Notes under the pieces: generated by a model | What the model was told of the DNA's origin: nothing | Seen by the model: only the letters and a program-made list of their open reading frames with translations | Databases searched by the model: none | NCBI GenBank assembly: GCA_009996515.1 | Contig: JAACZV010000010.1 | Location: 62,001 to 126,000, forward strand | DNA: 64,000 bases | Direction: 5' to 3' | DNA from: Comamonadaceae bacterium | Lineage (GTDB): Bacteria; Pseudomonadota; Gammaproteobacteria; Burkholderiales; Burkholderiaceae_C | Made by a program: the position numbers and the translations under genes | Shown: piece after piece, positions 44,322-53,166 of the stretch | Numbering within the stretch: the first letter of the stretch is position 1 | Layout: the number at the start of each line of letters is the position of its first letter

Positions 44322-45545
44322 TTGCGACTGCTGTTCCTGATGCGCGACACGCTGCCGCCGTTCCGCCCCGACGTGGCGGTGCTCTTCGGCCGGGAGTTGC
44401 CGTCCTGCGGCGTGCAAAGCGATCTGCTGGGCCAGGGCGACGGCGGGGCGATGGCGCCCTGGGCTGCCGGCCGGGCCTGGGTGCATGGCCGGCCTCGCCC
44501 CGGGCTGGTCGGCGAGATGCTGCGCCCGTTGCGCGATCTGGCGATGCTGCGGCGTCTGGGCCCTGAGCATGCGCTGGTGCAGGTGCGCGACAAGATCCGC
44601 ACCGGCTGGCTGGCCAGCGTGATCTGCCGGCTGCGCGGCAAGCCTTTCGTCTATTGGATGTCCTTCCCCATGGCCGAGGGCTTCGCCGTGCGTGCCGAGC
44701 AATTGCGCGGCAGCGCGCCGCCGTTGTGGCTGCTGCTGCATCGCCTGAAGGCGCGGGTGGCCTTGTGGCTGTTCTACCGCCATGTCACGCCGCATGCCCG
44801 GCACATCTTCGTGCAGAGCGAGGCCATGCTGGAGCACATGGTCGCCCGTGGCGTGCCCAGGCAGCGCATGAGCGCCGTGCCCATGGGCGTGGATGCGGCG
44901 CAGCTGGCCGCCGTGCGGCCGCTGGACGAGCGACCAGCGCGCTGGGCCGGCCGGCGCATCGTGGCCTATCTGGGCGCCCTGGCGCGCGCACGCGATCCCG
45001 AGTTCCTGTTGCACAGCCTGCGTCGGCTGCGCGAGCAGGAGCCCGCCGCGCTGCTGCTGCTGATTGGCGATGCACCCAGCGAGGACGAGCGCCGCTGGGT
45101 GCGCGCCCGCATCGCCGCCAGCGGCCTGGCCGAGCATGTGCATCTGACGGGCTGGCTGCCGCAGGCCGAAGCGCTGCGCTGGCTGGCCTGCGCCGAACTG
45201 GCCTGGTCGCCGGTGCCGCGCGGGCCGCTGTACGACGTGTCCTCGCCGACCAAGGTCGTGGAGTACCTGGCCCTGGGCCTGCCCTGCGTCGCCAACGACA
45301 TCCCCGACCAGCAGCTGGTGCTGGCGCAGAGCGGGGGCGGGTTTTGCGTGGCCATGGAGGTCGAGGCCTTCGCGCATGCGAGCATGCGGCTGCTGAGCGA
45401 CCCCGCCGCCGCCCGCAAGATGGGGAGTGCCGGGCAGGCCTGGGTTGGTCGGCACCGGGACTACAGCGTGCTGGCCCGGGAGGTCGCGGCGGTGTACCAA
45501 CGCCTGTGCCCTTCCGCGAGCCCGCAGCAGGAGCAGATGAAATGA
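44322..45545 (+). CDS. Glycosyltransferase, GT4-like (GT-B fold)
   Basis: 407 residues. TTG start at 44322 gives KLRLL-type first strand (MRLLFLMRD); the alternative ATG at 44340 would remove it. N-terminal Rossmann-like domain, then the donor-binding domain from about 205, with RIVAYLGALARARDPEFLLHSL (shown as RIVAYLGALA and RDPEFLLHSL), LLIGDAPSEDE, VHLTGWLPQAEALRWL and SPTKVVEYLALGLPCVAND. The last motif replaces the usual EX7E with PTKVVEYLALG, common in GT4. It transfers a sugar from a nucleotide donor to the lipid-linked repeat on the cytoplasmic side; the specificity is unknown. Overlaps the next gene by four bases. Confidence 0.88.
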   Translation: MRLLFLMRDTLPPFRPDVAVLFGRELPSCGVQSDLLGQGDGGAMAPWAAGRAWVHGRPRPGLVGEMLRPLRDLAMLRRLGPEHALVQVRDKIRTGWLASVICRLRGKPFVYWMSFPMAEGFAVRAEQLRGSAPPLWLLLHRLKARVALWLFYRHVTPHARHIFVQSEAMLEHMVARGVPRQRMSAVPMGVDAAQLAAVRPLDERPARWAGRRIVAYLGALARARDPEFLLHSLRRLREQEPAALLLLIGDAPSEDERRWVRARIAASGLAEHVHLTGWLPQAEALRWLACAELAWSPVPRGPLYDVSSPTKVVEYLALGLPCVANDIPDQQLVLAQSGGGFCVAMEVEAFAHASMRLLSDPAAARKMGSAGQAWVGRHRDYSVLAREVAAVYQRLCPSASPQQEQMK

Positions 45546-46636
45546 GGGTGTTGATCGTGGGCGCCGGCAATGCGGGCTGCGCGCATGCGGCGGTCTTCTC
45601 GGCCCGTGGGCACGAGGTGGCGCTGCTGAAGACCTCGCGGGCCTTGCACGACGAGAACTTCGAACTCGTGCTGGCCCGCCAGGGCATGGACTGGATGGAC
45701 GGGCCGGGCAAGGCCCTGGCGCCGCGCTTCCAGCCGCTGGCGCTGGCGACCCGCGACTTGGACGCCGCGCTGGCCTTCGAGCCGCAGATCGTGTTCGTGA
45801 CCGTGCGCTCCACGCAGCAGCAGGCCGTGGCCCAGCGCATCGCGCCGCGGCTGCGTGCCGGCCAGCTGCTCATCACCAGCCCCGGCTACATGGGCAGCGC
45901 CTATTTCCGCAAGCATCTGCGCGACCCTGGCGTGCTGCTGGCCGAGGGCGAGAGCCTGCCGTTCGACGCCCGCATCATCGAGCCGGGCTGCGTGCAGCTG
46001 CTGTGGGAGAACACGCGCAACGCGCTGGCCTTCCTGCCGCGCTCGCGCTCGCAGGAGGGCCTGGCGCTGGCCCGTCAGCTGACGCCGCGTTACGTGGCCA
46101 CGCGCAGCAACGTCGTGGAGTCGGCGCTGCACAACCCCAACCTCATCGTGCACACGGTGGGCACGCTGCTGTCGGCCAGCCGCATCGAGCATGCGGGCGG
46201 CGAGTTCTGGATGTACCGCGAGGCCTTCACGCCCGGCACGCTGCGCCTGCTGGACAAGCTGGACGCCGAGAAGATGGCCATCCTGCAGGCCTGCGGGGCC
46301 AGGCCCGAGCCCTGCCTGGAGTCCTTCAAGTTCCGCAACGAGGCGGACCTGTCCATGCCCGCCATCGAGGTGTTGCGCAAGTACGCCCGCGAGGGCGGGC
46401 CCAAGGGGCCGGCGGACCTGCAGACCCGCTACATCACCGAGGACGTGCCCATGGGCCTGGGCCTGATGGCCAGCCTGGGCGAACGCCTGGGGCTGGCCAC
46501 GCCGATGACGCACGCGCTGATCGAGATCGCGTCCGGCCTGCTGGGCCGCGACTTCGCGGCCGAGAGCCGCACGCTGGACGACCTCGGCTTTGCGGGCCTG
46601 GACGGCCCCGGCTTCGTTGCCGCGGTGAACGCCTGA
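45542..46636 (+). CDS. NAD(P)-dependent opine/octopine dehydrogenase family protein
   Basis: 364 residues. The Rossmann motif VGAGNAGCAHA is at residues 6-16. The C-terminal octopine-dehydrogenase domain has HNPNLIVHTVGTLL with a conserved His204, then FWMYREAFTP and LDAEKMAILQACG. Family members reductively condense an amino acid with a 2-oxoacid such as pyruvate to give N-(1-carboxyalkyl) amino acids. In a polysaccharide operon the product could be an opine-type decoration of the sugar chain. This is inference; a related sugar- or ketopantoate-like reduction cannot be excluded. It is coupled to the preceding glycosyltransferase and to the CapK-like gene that follows (TGATG). Confidence 0.85.
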   Translation: MRVLIVGAGNAGCAHAAVFSARGHEVALLKTSRALHDENFELVLARQGMDWMDGPGKALAPRFQPLALATRDLDAALAFEPQIVFVTVRSTQQQAVAQRIAPRLRAGQLLITSPGYMGSAYFRKHLRDPGVLLAEGESLPFDARIIEPGCVQLLWENTRNALAFLPRSRSQEGLALARQLTPRYVATRSNVVESALHNPNLIVHTVGTLLSASRIEHAGGEFWMYREAFTPGTLRLLDKLDAEKMAILQACGARPEPCLESFKFRNEADLSMPAIEVLRKYAREGGPKGPADLQTRYITEDVPMGLGLMASLGERLGLATPMTHALIEIASGLLGRDFAAESRTLDDLGFAGLDGPGFVAAVNA

Positions 46637-47964
46637 TGGCCTGGCCCGAAGCCTTCGAGAAGGCCTATCTGCGCTGGCGCCGCTTCGTCCCGGGGCGGCT
46701 GCTTTACCACCCCCGGCATTTCGAGATCCTGGCCCTGCAGCGGCGCTTCGCCGCGCAGCCGCAGCAGCGCGCGGCCTGGGTGGATGCTCAGTTGCGCGGA
46801 CTGCTGAGCAGCGCGCTGCGCCATGTTCCGCACTACCGCGACACGGTCAGCATCGCCGCCGCCGAGCTGGCGCGGGCGCCGGCGCTGGAGCTGCTGCAGC
46901 GCTTCCCGGTGCTGGAGAAGGCCGAGGTGATGGCGGCGCAGCACCGCTTCCTGGATGAACGCTTCAAGAGCCCGCTGATGCACTACGCCACCAGCGGCGG
47001 CTCCAGCGGCGAGGGCATAGGCCTGTGGCGCAACAAGCGCCTGGCCGACATCGAGCGCGCCTTCTTCACCCATCACTGGGCGCCGGCGGGCTTCAGCTTC
47101 GACAAGGCCAGGCTGCTGCGCATCGGTGCCGACGCCCGCGCGCAGGCGCATGAGCCGCCCTGCCGCGTGGTGGGCAACCGGCTGATGCTGTCGCCCTATC
47201 ACGTCAATGAGCGGCACCGCGATGCCATCGTGGCGGCGCTGCGCGCGTTCCGGCCGCAATGCATCCACGCCTATCCCAGCCTGGCCGCGGCGCTGGCCGA
47301 GCTGCTGCAGGGCCAGCGGCGCGAGGACTGCGGGCTGGACGCGCTGCGCGGCGTGGCGCTGGCGTCGGAGCCGGCCACCGCGGCCCAGCTGGCCACCACG
47401 CATGCGGTGTTCGGCGTGCCCATCATCGTCAACTACGGCCTGACAGAGCGCACCAACATCGCCTTCGCGCGCTACGAGCCGGGGCAGCCGCTGCGCTACC
47501 GCTTCGATGCCTTGTACGGCATCAGCGAGAACCGCGACTGGCAGGGCCAGCCCGAGATCGTCGGCACCTCGCTGTGGAACGACGTGATGCCGCTGATCCG
47601 CTACGCCACGCGGGACTTCGGCCGCATCGACGCGCAAGGCGTCTGCGAGCGGCTGGAGGGGCGGGCCCAGGAGTTCCTGGTGGACCGCCAGGGCGCGAAG
47701 CTGCCGGGCCTGGCCATCGTCATCGACGAGCTGACCTGGGACTTCGTGCGCCTGTACCAGGTGCAGCAGGAGCGGCCGGGTGCCATCCGCATCGCCGTGG
47801 TGCCGCGCGAGGCGCCGCTCAGCGAGGCGCAGCGCGCCTTCGTGCTGGACGCCCAGCTCAGGCGCTGGGGCAGCTTCTTCGACGTGGAACTCGTGGAGGT
47901 GGACGACATCCCGCCGGCCCCCAACGGCAAGCGCCAGCTGGTCGTGAGCCGGGTGCCCGCATGA
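46636..47964 (+). CDS. PaaK/CapK-like adenylate-forming protein 1
   Basis: 442-residue member of the phenylacetate-CoA-ligase/CapK group. An AMP-binding phosphate loop is visible, HYATSGGSSGEGIGLWRN. VNYGLTERTNIAF occupies the place of the A5 motif, and YATRDFGRIDAQG is A7-like. The C-terminal lobe is short (NGKRQLVVSR). Proteins of this kind occur in many capsule and EPS loci (CapK) with undefined roles. They could activate a carboxylic acid as acyl-AMP for transfer to a sugar amine or to a carrier. Direct coupling to the opine-dehydrogenase-like gene suggests that its product is the acid activated; this is inference. Confidence 0.82.
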   Translation: MAWPEAFEKAYLRWRRFVPGRLLYHPRHFEILALQRRFAAQPQQRAAWVDAQLRGLLSSALRHVPHYRDTVSIAAAELARAPALELLQRFPVLEKAEVMAAQHRFLDERFKSPLMHYATSGGSSGEGIGLWRNKRLADIERAFFTHHWAPAGFSFDKARLLRIGADARAQAHEPPCRVVGNRLMLSPYHVNERHRDAIVAALRAFRPQCIHAYPSLAAALAELLQGQRREDCGLDALRGVALASEPATAAQLATTHAVFGVPIIVNYGLTERTNIAFARYEPGQPLRYRFDALYGISENRDWQGQPEIVGTSLWNDVMPLIRYATRDFGRIDAQGVCERLEGRAQEFLVDRQGAKLPGLAIVIDELTWDFVRLYQVQQERPGAIRIAVVPREAPLSEAQRAFVLDAQLRRWGSFFDVELVEVDDIPPAPNGKRQLVVSRVPA

Positions 47965-49022
47965 GCGGTCGGCGTCCCTGGATGGTGGGCACCGACCCGG
48001 CCGGCCAGGGCGGCATCGCCGCCGTGGTCGGCGTCTATGCGCAGCAGGGCTGGCTGGCCCGCCAGCGCGTGCGCTACCTGGTCAGCCACCGGGCCGGCTC
48101 GGTGCTGGGCCGGGTGCTGCTGTTCCCCTGGGCGCTGGCGCAGCTGCTGGCGGCCCTGCTCGCCGGCCGCGTCAGCCTGCTGCACGCCCATGTGGCCAGT
48201 TATGGCAGCTTCGCGCGCAAGTCGCTGTTGCTGGCGCTGGCGCGGGGTTTCGGCGTGCCCACCGTCTTCCATCTGCACGGCGGCCACTTCCAGAAGTTCT
48301 ACGCCGCCTCGCCGGCCTGGCGCCAGCGCTGGATACGGCACACGCTGCGCCGCAGCAACCGGGTGCTGGCCTTGTCCGAGGCCTGGCGCGAGGCCCTGCT
48401 GTCCATCGTGCCCGAGGCACGCGTGTCGGTGCTGGCCAACCCGGTGGCCTTTCCGCCGCCGGCGCCCGAGCGGCCGGCGGTGCCGGGGCGTGTGCTGTTC
48501 CTGGGCCGGGCCGACCGAAGCAAGGGCGTGTTTGATCTGCTGACCGCGCTGGGCCAGGCGCGGGCGCAGCTGCCGCGGCTGCATCTGCATGTGGGCGGCG
48601 ATGGCGACCTGGAGGCCGTGCGGGCGGCCGTCGCCCGCGAGGGCCTGGATGCTGCCGTCACGCTGCTGGGCTGGGTGCGCGGCGCGGCCAAGGAGCGCGA
48701 GCTGGCCGAGGCCGAGATCTTCGTGCTGCCCTCCTACGACGAGGGTCTGCCCATGGCCATGCTGGAGGCCATGGCCCGCGGCAAGGCGGTGCTGGCCACG
48801 CCGGTGGGCGGCATCCCGCAGGCCTTGCGCGACGGCGTGGACGGCTTGCTGGTGGCGCCGGGCCAGCCGCCGCGGCTGGCCGAGGCGCTGCTGCGCCTGG
48901 GCGGTGATGCGCCCCTGCGCGCCGCGCTGGGCGCCAGCGCCATCGAACGCGTGCGCGCCGGCTACGCCACCGACACGGTGCTGGCCGAGCTGGACCGCAT
49001 CTACAGCGAGGTGTTGCGATGA
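47961..49022 (+). CDS. Glycosyltransferase family 4
   Basis: 353-residue GT-B enzyme. N-terminal part has LLHAHVASYGSFARKSLLLALARGFGVPTVFHLHGG (shown here as LLHAHVASYGSF and VPTVFHLHGG), a usual GT4 acceptor region. The donor-binding domain begins about residue 175, with LFLGRADRSKGVFDLLTAL, LHVGGDGDLEAV, VTLLGWV and the EX7E motif in LPSYDEGLPMAMLEAMARGK. This is a retaining glycosyltransferase (for example mannosyl or galactosyl), acting on the lipid-linked repeat. Donor not predictable. ATGA overlaps at both ends. Confidence 0.92.
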   Translation: MSGRRPWMVGTDPAGQGGIAAVVGVYAQQGWLARQRVRYLVSHRAGSVLGRVLLFPWALAQLLAALLAGRVSLLHAHVASYGSFARKSLLLALARGFGVPTVFHLHGGHFQKFYAASPAWRQRWIRHTLRRSNRVLALSEAWREALLSIVPEARVSVLANPVAFPPPAPERPAVPGRVLFLGRADRSKGVFDLLTALGQARAQLPRLHLHVGGDGDLEAVRAAVAREGLDAAVTLLGWVRGAAKERELAEAEIFVLPSYDEGLPMAMLEAMARGKAVLATPVGGIPQALRDGVDGLLVAPGQPPRLAEALLRLGGDAPLRAALGASAIERVRAGYATDTVLAELDRIYSEVLR

Positions 49023-50965
49023 GCAGCAGCCAGGAGGCCCGGGGCCGCTGGCGCTGGCTGTGGAACCGGCTGCGCTGCATGACGCCGGCGGAGGTGTTGC
49101 ACCGCGCCGCACGCGCCGCAACGGCGGCCCGGCGCCAGCGCTTGATGGCCCAGCCGGTGCCGGCGCCCGTGCTGGCCGAGGCGCCACGCTGGGTGCAGTT
49201 GCCGACGCCCGCGCAACTGCTGGCGGGCACGGCACCCTACCTGGAGGAGGCGAGGGCGCTGCACGCCGGCCGGGTGCGGCTGTTCGAGCGCGAGCGCTTC
49301 GACGTGGGCGCCGAGCCCGACTGGCTGCGCTGCCCGCTCACCGGCGTGACGGCACCGCTGAAGCCCGCGCGGCGCATCGCCATCACCGACCGCGCCCAGG
49401 TCGGCGACATCAAATACCTGTGGGAGCTGAACCGCCATCTGCACTGGGTGACGCTGGCCCAGGCCTGGGCGCTGGACGGCGACGCCGCCCACCTGGACCT
49501 GCTGCGCCGCCAGCTGGCCGGCTGGCTGAAGCAGAACCCGCCCGGGCAGGGGCCCAACTACACCAGCAGCCTGGAGGCGGCCATCCGCCTCGTCAACTGG
49601 TCGGTCAGCTGGCAGCTGCTGGGCGGGGCGAACGGCCCGATCTGGCGCGGCCATGAGGCGCTGCGCGGCGCCTGGCTGGACGCCGTCTACCGCCACGCCG
49701 GGCAGGTGGCGCGCGCCTACTCCCGCCATTCCTCGGCCAACAACCACCTGATCGGCGAGCTCTGCGGCGTCTATGTCGCCAGCCGCACCTGGCCGGCCTG
49801 GCCGCAGCTGGCCCGGCTGGGCGATGCTGCGCGGGCCGAGCTGATCCAGCAGATCGAGCGCCAGGTGCATGCCGACGGCGTGCCGGCCGAGCAGGCCTTC
49901 GAGTACGCCGGCTTCATCTTCGACTTCCTGTGGTTGGCCGAGCGCTGCGCCGCGGCCAACGCCGAGCCCATGCCCGAGGCCTACCTGGCCCGGCTGCGCG
50001 CGATGGCCGACTTCGCGCATGCGCTGGGCGGCGCGACCGGCGCCATGCCCGCCGTGGGCGACGCCGACGGCGCCGAGGCCTTGCGGCTGGACCCGCGGCC
50101 GGGCCGCGAGCCGCTGGCCGCGCTGCTGGAGAAGGAGGCGGCGCTGGGCGGCCGCGCCGTGCCGCCCTGGCTGCGGCCGCGCGACGACATCGCCTGGCTG
50201 GGGCTGGCCCGGCCGCCGGTGGCGGCGCGCGCGCCGGCCACGCTGGACTTCGACGCCGGCGGCTATCTGCTGTTCGAGGGCGGGCCGCTGCAGGGCGGCA
50301 TGGACGTGGGACCGCTGGGCTATCTGGGCATCGCCGCGCATGGCCACGCGGACGCGCTGCAGCTGTGGCTCAGCGTGCAGGGCCAGCCGCTGCTCATCGA
50401 CCCCGGCACCTATGCCTACTGGGCCGACAAGGCCTGGCGCGACTACTTCCGCGGCACCTCGGCGCACAACACGCTGGAGCTGCTGGGGCGCGACCAGAGC
50501 GACAGCGGCGGGCGCTTCATGTGGACCCGCCATGCCCGGGCCAGGCTGCTGCGGCGCGAGCGCACCGGCCCGGGGCGGCTGAGCGTGGCGGCCGAGCACG
50601 ACGGCTATGGTGCGGCGCTGCGCCACCGGCGCGAGCTGCTGGCGGACTGTGAGGCGGGCCGGCTGGAGGTGCTGGACACGCTGCCGCGGCCGGCCCCGGC
50701 GGCGCTGCACTGGCACCTGGCCCCGGGCTGGCGGTGCGAGCTGCTGGGCGACGGCTTGCTGGCCCGCCGCGGCCGCTGGCAGGCCCGGCTGCGCGTGCAG
50801 GCCGACGCCCCGGGCGAGCTCGCGCTGCTGCAGGGCCAGCTCGAGCCACCGCTGGGCTGGGCCTCCGGTGCCTATGGCGACAAGCAGCCCAGCCCCGTGC
50901 TGCGCTGGCGCGGCCAGGCCAGCCGCTGGCGCACCGTCATCGACATCGAATCCATTGCCACATGA
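49019..50965 (+). CDS. Heparinase II/III family protein, no signal peptide
   Basis: 648 residues: an alpha-helical toroid domain (about 80-330, with NRHLHWVTLAQAWALDG and SSANNHLIGELCGVYVA) and the C-terminal beta-sandwich heparinase II/III domain (from about 405), with GYLGIAAHGHADALQLWLS, IDPGTYAYW and RGTSAHNTLEL. These histidines and tyrosines match polysaccharide-lyase family PL12/15-like sites. No export signal is seen, which is usual for this class in EPS operons. It might cleave or epimerise uronate-containing precursors, or be exported by an unknown route. Substrate unknown. Coupled to both neighbours by ATGA overlaps. Confidence 0.88.
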   Translation: MSSSQEARGRWRWLWNRLRCMTPAEVLHRAARAATAARRQRLMAQPVPAPVLAEAPRWVQLPTPAQLLAGTAPYLEEARALHAGRVRLFERERFDVGAEPDWLRCPLTGVTAPLKPARRIAITDRAQVGDIKYLWELNRHLHWVTLAQAWALDGDAAHLDLLRRQLAGWLKQNPPGQGPNYTSSLEAAIRLVNWSVSWQLLGGANGPIWRGHEALRGAWLDAVYRHAGQVARAYSRHSSANNHLIGELCGVYVASRTWPAWPQLARLGDAARAELIQQIERQVHADGVPAEQAFEYAGFIFDFLWLAERCAAANAEPMPEAYLARLRAMADFAHALGGATGAMPAVGDADGAEALRLDPRPGREPLAALLEKEAALGGRAVPPWLRPRDDIAWLGLARPPVAARAPATLDFDAGGYLLFEGGPLQGGMDVGPLGYLGIAAHGHADALQLWLSVQGQPLLIDPGTYAYWADKAWRDYFRGTSAHNTLELLGRDQSDSGGRFMWTRHARARLLRRERTGPGRLSVAAEHDGYGAALRHRRELLADCEAGRLEVLDTLPRPAPAALHWHLAPGWRCELLGDGLLARRGRWQARLRVQADAPGELALLQGQLEPPLGWASGAYGDKQPSPVLRWRGQASRWRTVIDIESIAT

Positions 50966-51714
50966 CCGCCAACCGCATCCAGCTCATGGGCTGCCACGTC
51001 GACAACCTCAGCATGGAGGAGACGCTGCAGGTCATCGACGGCTTCATCCGCAGCGGCCGGCCGCATCAGCATGTGGTCGTCAACGTCGACAAGATCGTCA
51101 AGGCCCAGCACGACGAGGAGCTGCGCCGCATCATCAACGACTGCGCCCTGATCAACGCCGACGGCATGCCGGTGGTGTGGGCCTCGCGCTGGCTGGGCAA
51201 GCCGCTGAAGGAGCGGGTGGCCGGCGTGGACTTGTTCGAGGCCTTGATGGGGCGCGCGGCGCAGACCGGCTGGCGCGTCTACCTGCTGGGCGCGCGCGAC
51301 GAGGTGGTGCAGGGCGTCAAACGCCTGTACGAGCGCAAATACCCGGGCCTGACGGTGGCCGGCGCGCGCGACGGCTACTGGCCGGCCGGCGAGGACGAGG
51401 CCGTCGCCCAGCAGATCGCGGCGGCGCGGCCCGACATCCTGTTCGTCGCCATCAGTTCGCCCAGGAAGGAACAGTTCCTGGGCCGCTACCAGGCCATGAT
51501 GAAAGTGCCGTTCGCGATGGGCGTGGGCGGCACGTTCGACGTGGCGGTGGGCCGCGTGAAGCGCGCGCCGGTCTGGATGCAGCGCAGCGGCCTGGAGTGG
51601 TTCTACCGCTTTCTGCAGGAGCCGCGGCGCATGTTCCGGCGCTACTTCATCGAGGACATGGCCTTTCTGGGGCTGTTGTGGCGCGAGTGGCGCGGGACAG
51701 CGCGCCGCAAGTAA
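50962..51714 (+). CDS. WecG/TagA/CpsF-family glycosyltransferase
   Basis: 250-residue GT26 enzyme. NVDKIVKAQHDEELRRII and LINADGMPVVWASRWLG carry the conserved Asp and the donor-binding loop; GVDLFEALM, FVAISSPRKEQFL and MGVGGTFDVAVGRVKRAP follow in the usual order. The C-terminal WFYRFLQEPRRMFRRY is the membrane-association appendage. Family members add ManNAc or ManNAcA to a lipid-linked GlcNAc, which fits wecB at 55836-56942 that would supply UDP-ManNAc. ATGA overlap with the heparinase gene; a 48 bp gap precedes the last operon gene. Confidence 0.94.
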   Translation: MTANRIQLMGCHVDNLSMEETLQVIDGFIRSGRPHQHVVVNVDKIVKAQHDEELRRIINDCALINADGMPVVWASRWLGKPLKERVAGVDLFEALMGRAAQTGWRVYLLGARDEVVQGVKRLYERKYPGLTVAGARDGYWPAGEDEAVAQQIAAARPDILFVAISSPRKEQFLGRYQAMMKVPFAMGVGGTFDVAVGRVKRAPVWMQRSGLEWFYRFLQEPRRMFRRYFIEDMAFLGLLWREWRGTARRK

Positions 51715-51762
51715 ATGGTCATGTGAACCAACAAGAATCGCGGCTCAACAGCGGGAGGAGCG

Positions 51763-53145
51763 TTGTATACCAGTCGCATCTACGGGGCCAGCCCGCCATG
51801 GGCGCAGTCCTGGCTGCTGAGCGGGCGGGCCTGGATCAGGGGCATGCTGCGCGAAGGCCGGGGCCTGCGCGACGAGTTGCAAGACCTGGCGCGCACGGAG
51901 CGGCTGGATGCAGGGCAACTGCAGGCCTTGCAGCTGGCCCGCCTGCGCGAGCGGCTGGTGCAGGCCGGTCGCGAAGTGCCTTTCTATCGGGCGCTGTTTG
52001 CCCGCCTGGGCTTCGATCCGCGTGATTTCAACTCGCTGGACCAACTGGCCTGCCTGCCCATCCTGGAGAAGGCGCAGGTGCAGGCCGCCGGCGCGGCCTT
52101 GTGCTCCGACGCCCGCATCGGCCCGCGCTTTCGCAGCACCAGCAGCGGCACCACCGGCAGCCATCTGCAAGGCTGGCGCGACCTGCGCTCCATCGTGCGC
52201 GAGAACGCCTTCATCTGGCGCCAGCTGCAATGGGCGGGCGTGCGCCCCGGCGACCGGCGGGCCTGGCTGCGCGGGGACAAGATCGTGCCGGCCGCGCAGC
52301 AGCAGGGCGAGTTCTGGCGCCTGAACCGGGCCGACCGGCTGCTGATGCTGTCCAGCTACCACCTGACGCCGGCGCGCGTGGGCGCCTATGTCGAGGCGCT
52401 GGAGCGCTTCGACCCGGTGGCCATCCAGGCCTATCCGTCGGCGCTGGTCTTCATTGCGGCGGTGCTGGATGCGCACGGCCGCCGCTTCGGCCAGGGCAGC
52501 GCCAGCCCGCGGCGGCTGCGGGCCATCGTGACCTCGTCGGAGACCCTGCTGCCGGCCCAGCGCCAGCTGCTGGAGCGCGTGTTCGGCTGCCGCGTGTTCG
52601 ACTGGTACGGAGCCTTCGAGCGCGTGGCGGCCATAGGCACCTGCGAAGAGGGCAACTACCACCTGCTCAGCGACTACGGCTACGCGGAATGGCAGGGGGC
52701 CGAGGGCGGGCAGGACTTGATAGGCACCGGCTTCGACAACCGGGCCATGCCGCTGCTGCGCTACCGCCTCAACGACCGGGTGCTGATGGAGCCCGGCGGC
52801 GTGGGCTGCCCCTGCGGCCGCGCCTTCCCGCGCGTGCGCGCGGTGCTGGGCCGCGGCCAGGACGTGCTGTACGGCGTGGACGGCCATCGCGTCTTCATGC
52901 CCGCCAATGTGTTTGACGACCTGCCGGGCCTGGTGGCCGGCCAGTGGCGCCAGCACAGGCCCGGCCATGCCGAGCTGCTGCTGCAGTTCCAGCAGGGCCG
53001 GGGCATGGCGGAGGCCGATGTGGAGGCGGTGGCGCGGCGCTACACGGGGGAGGCCATAGACCTCGAGATCCGCAGAGTGGACCGCATCGAACGCACGGCG
53101 GCCGGCAAGCTGCCGGCGGTCGTGCACGAGTTCGCCGCTGCCTGA
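51763..53145 (+). CDS. PaaK/CapK-like adenylate-forming protein 2
   Basis: 460 residues. TTG start at 51763, with GGGAGGAG ending only two bases before it; no in-frame ATG keeps the N-terminus (YTSRIYGASPPW). AMP-binding loop FRSTSSGTTGSHLQGW. IVTSSETLLPAQRQLLE and FDWYGAFERVAAIGTCEEG are typical of PaaK/CapK; LRYRLNDRVLMEPGG and CPCGRAFPRV follow, the latter with a Cys-x-Cys as in PaaK-like folds. It is clearly related to but diverged from the copy at 46636-47964. Last gene of the operon, ending 21 bp before the convergent lipoprotein gene. Its acid substrate is unknown. Confidence 0.82.
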   Translation: MYTSRIYGASPPWAQSWLLSGRAWIRGMLREGRGLRDELQDLARTERLDAGQLQALQLARLRERLVQAGREVPFYRALFARLGFDPRDFNSLDQLACLPILEKAQVQAAGAALCSDARIGPRFRSTSSGTTGSHLQGWRDLRSIVRENAFIWRQLQWAGVRPGDRRAWLRGDKIVPAAQQQGEFWRLNRADRLLMLSSYHLTPARVGAYVEALERFDPVAIQAYPSALVFIAAVLDAHGRRFGQGSASPRRLRAIVTSSETLLPAQRQLLERVFGCRVFDWYGAFERVAAIGTCEEGNYHLLSDYGYAEWQGAEGGQDLIGTGFDNRAMPLLRYRLNDRVLMEPGGVGCPCGRAFPRVRAVLGRGQDVLYGVDGHRVFMPANVFDDLPGLVAGQWRQHRPGHAELLLQFQQGRGMAEADVEAVARRYTGEAIDLEIRRVDRIERTAAGKLPAVVHEFAAA

Positions 53146-53166
53146 GCGGGCTGTGGCGCCGCTGCC

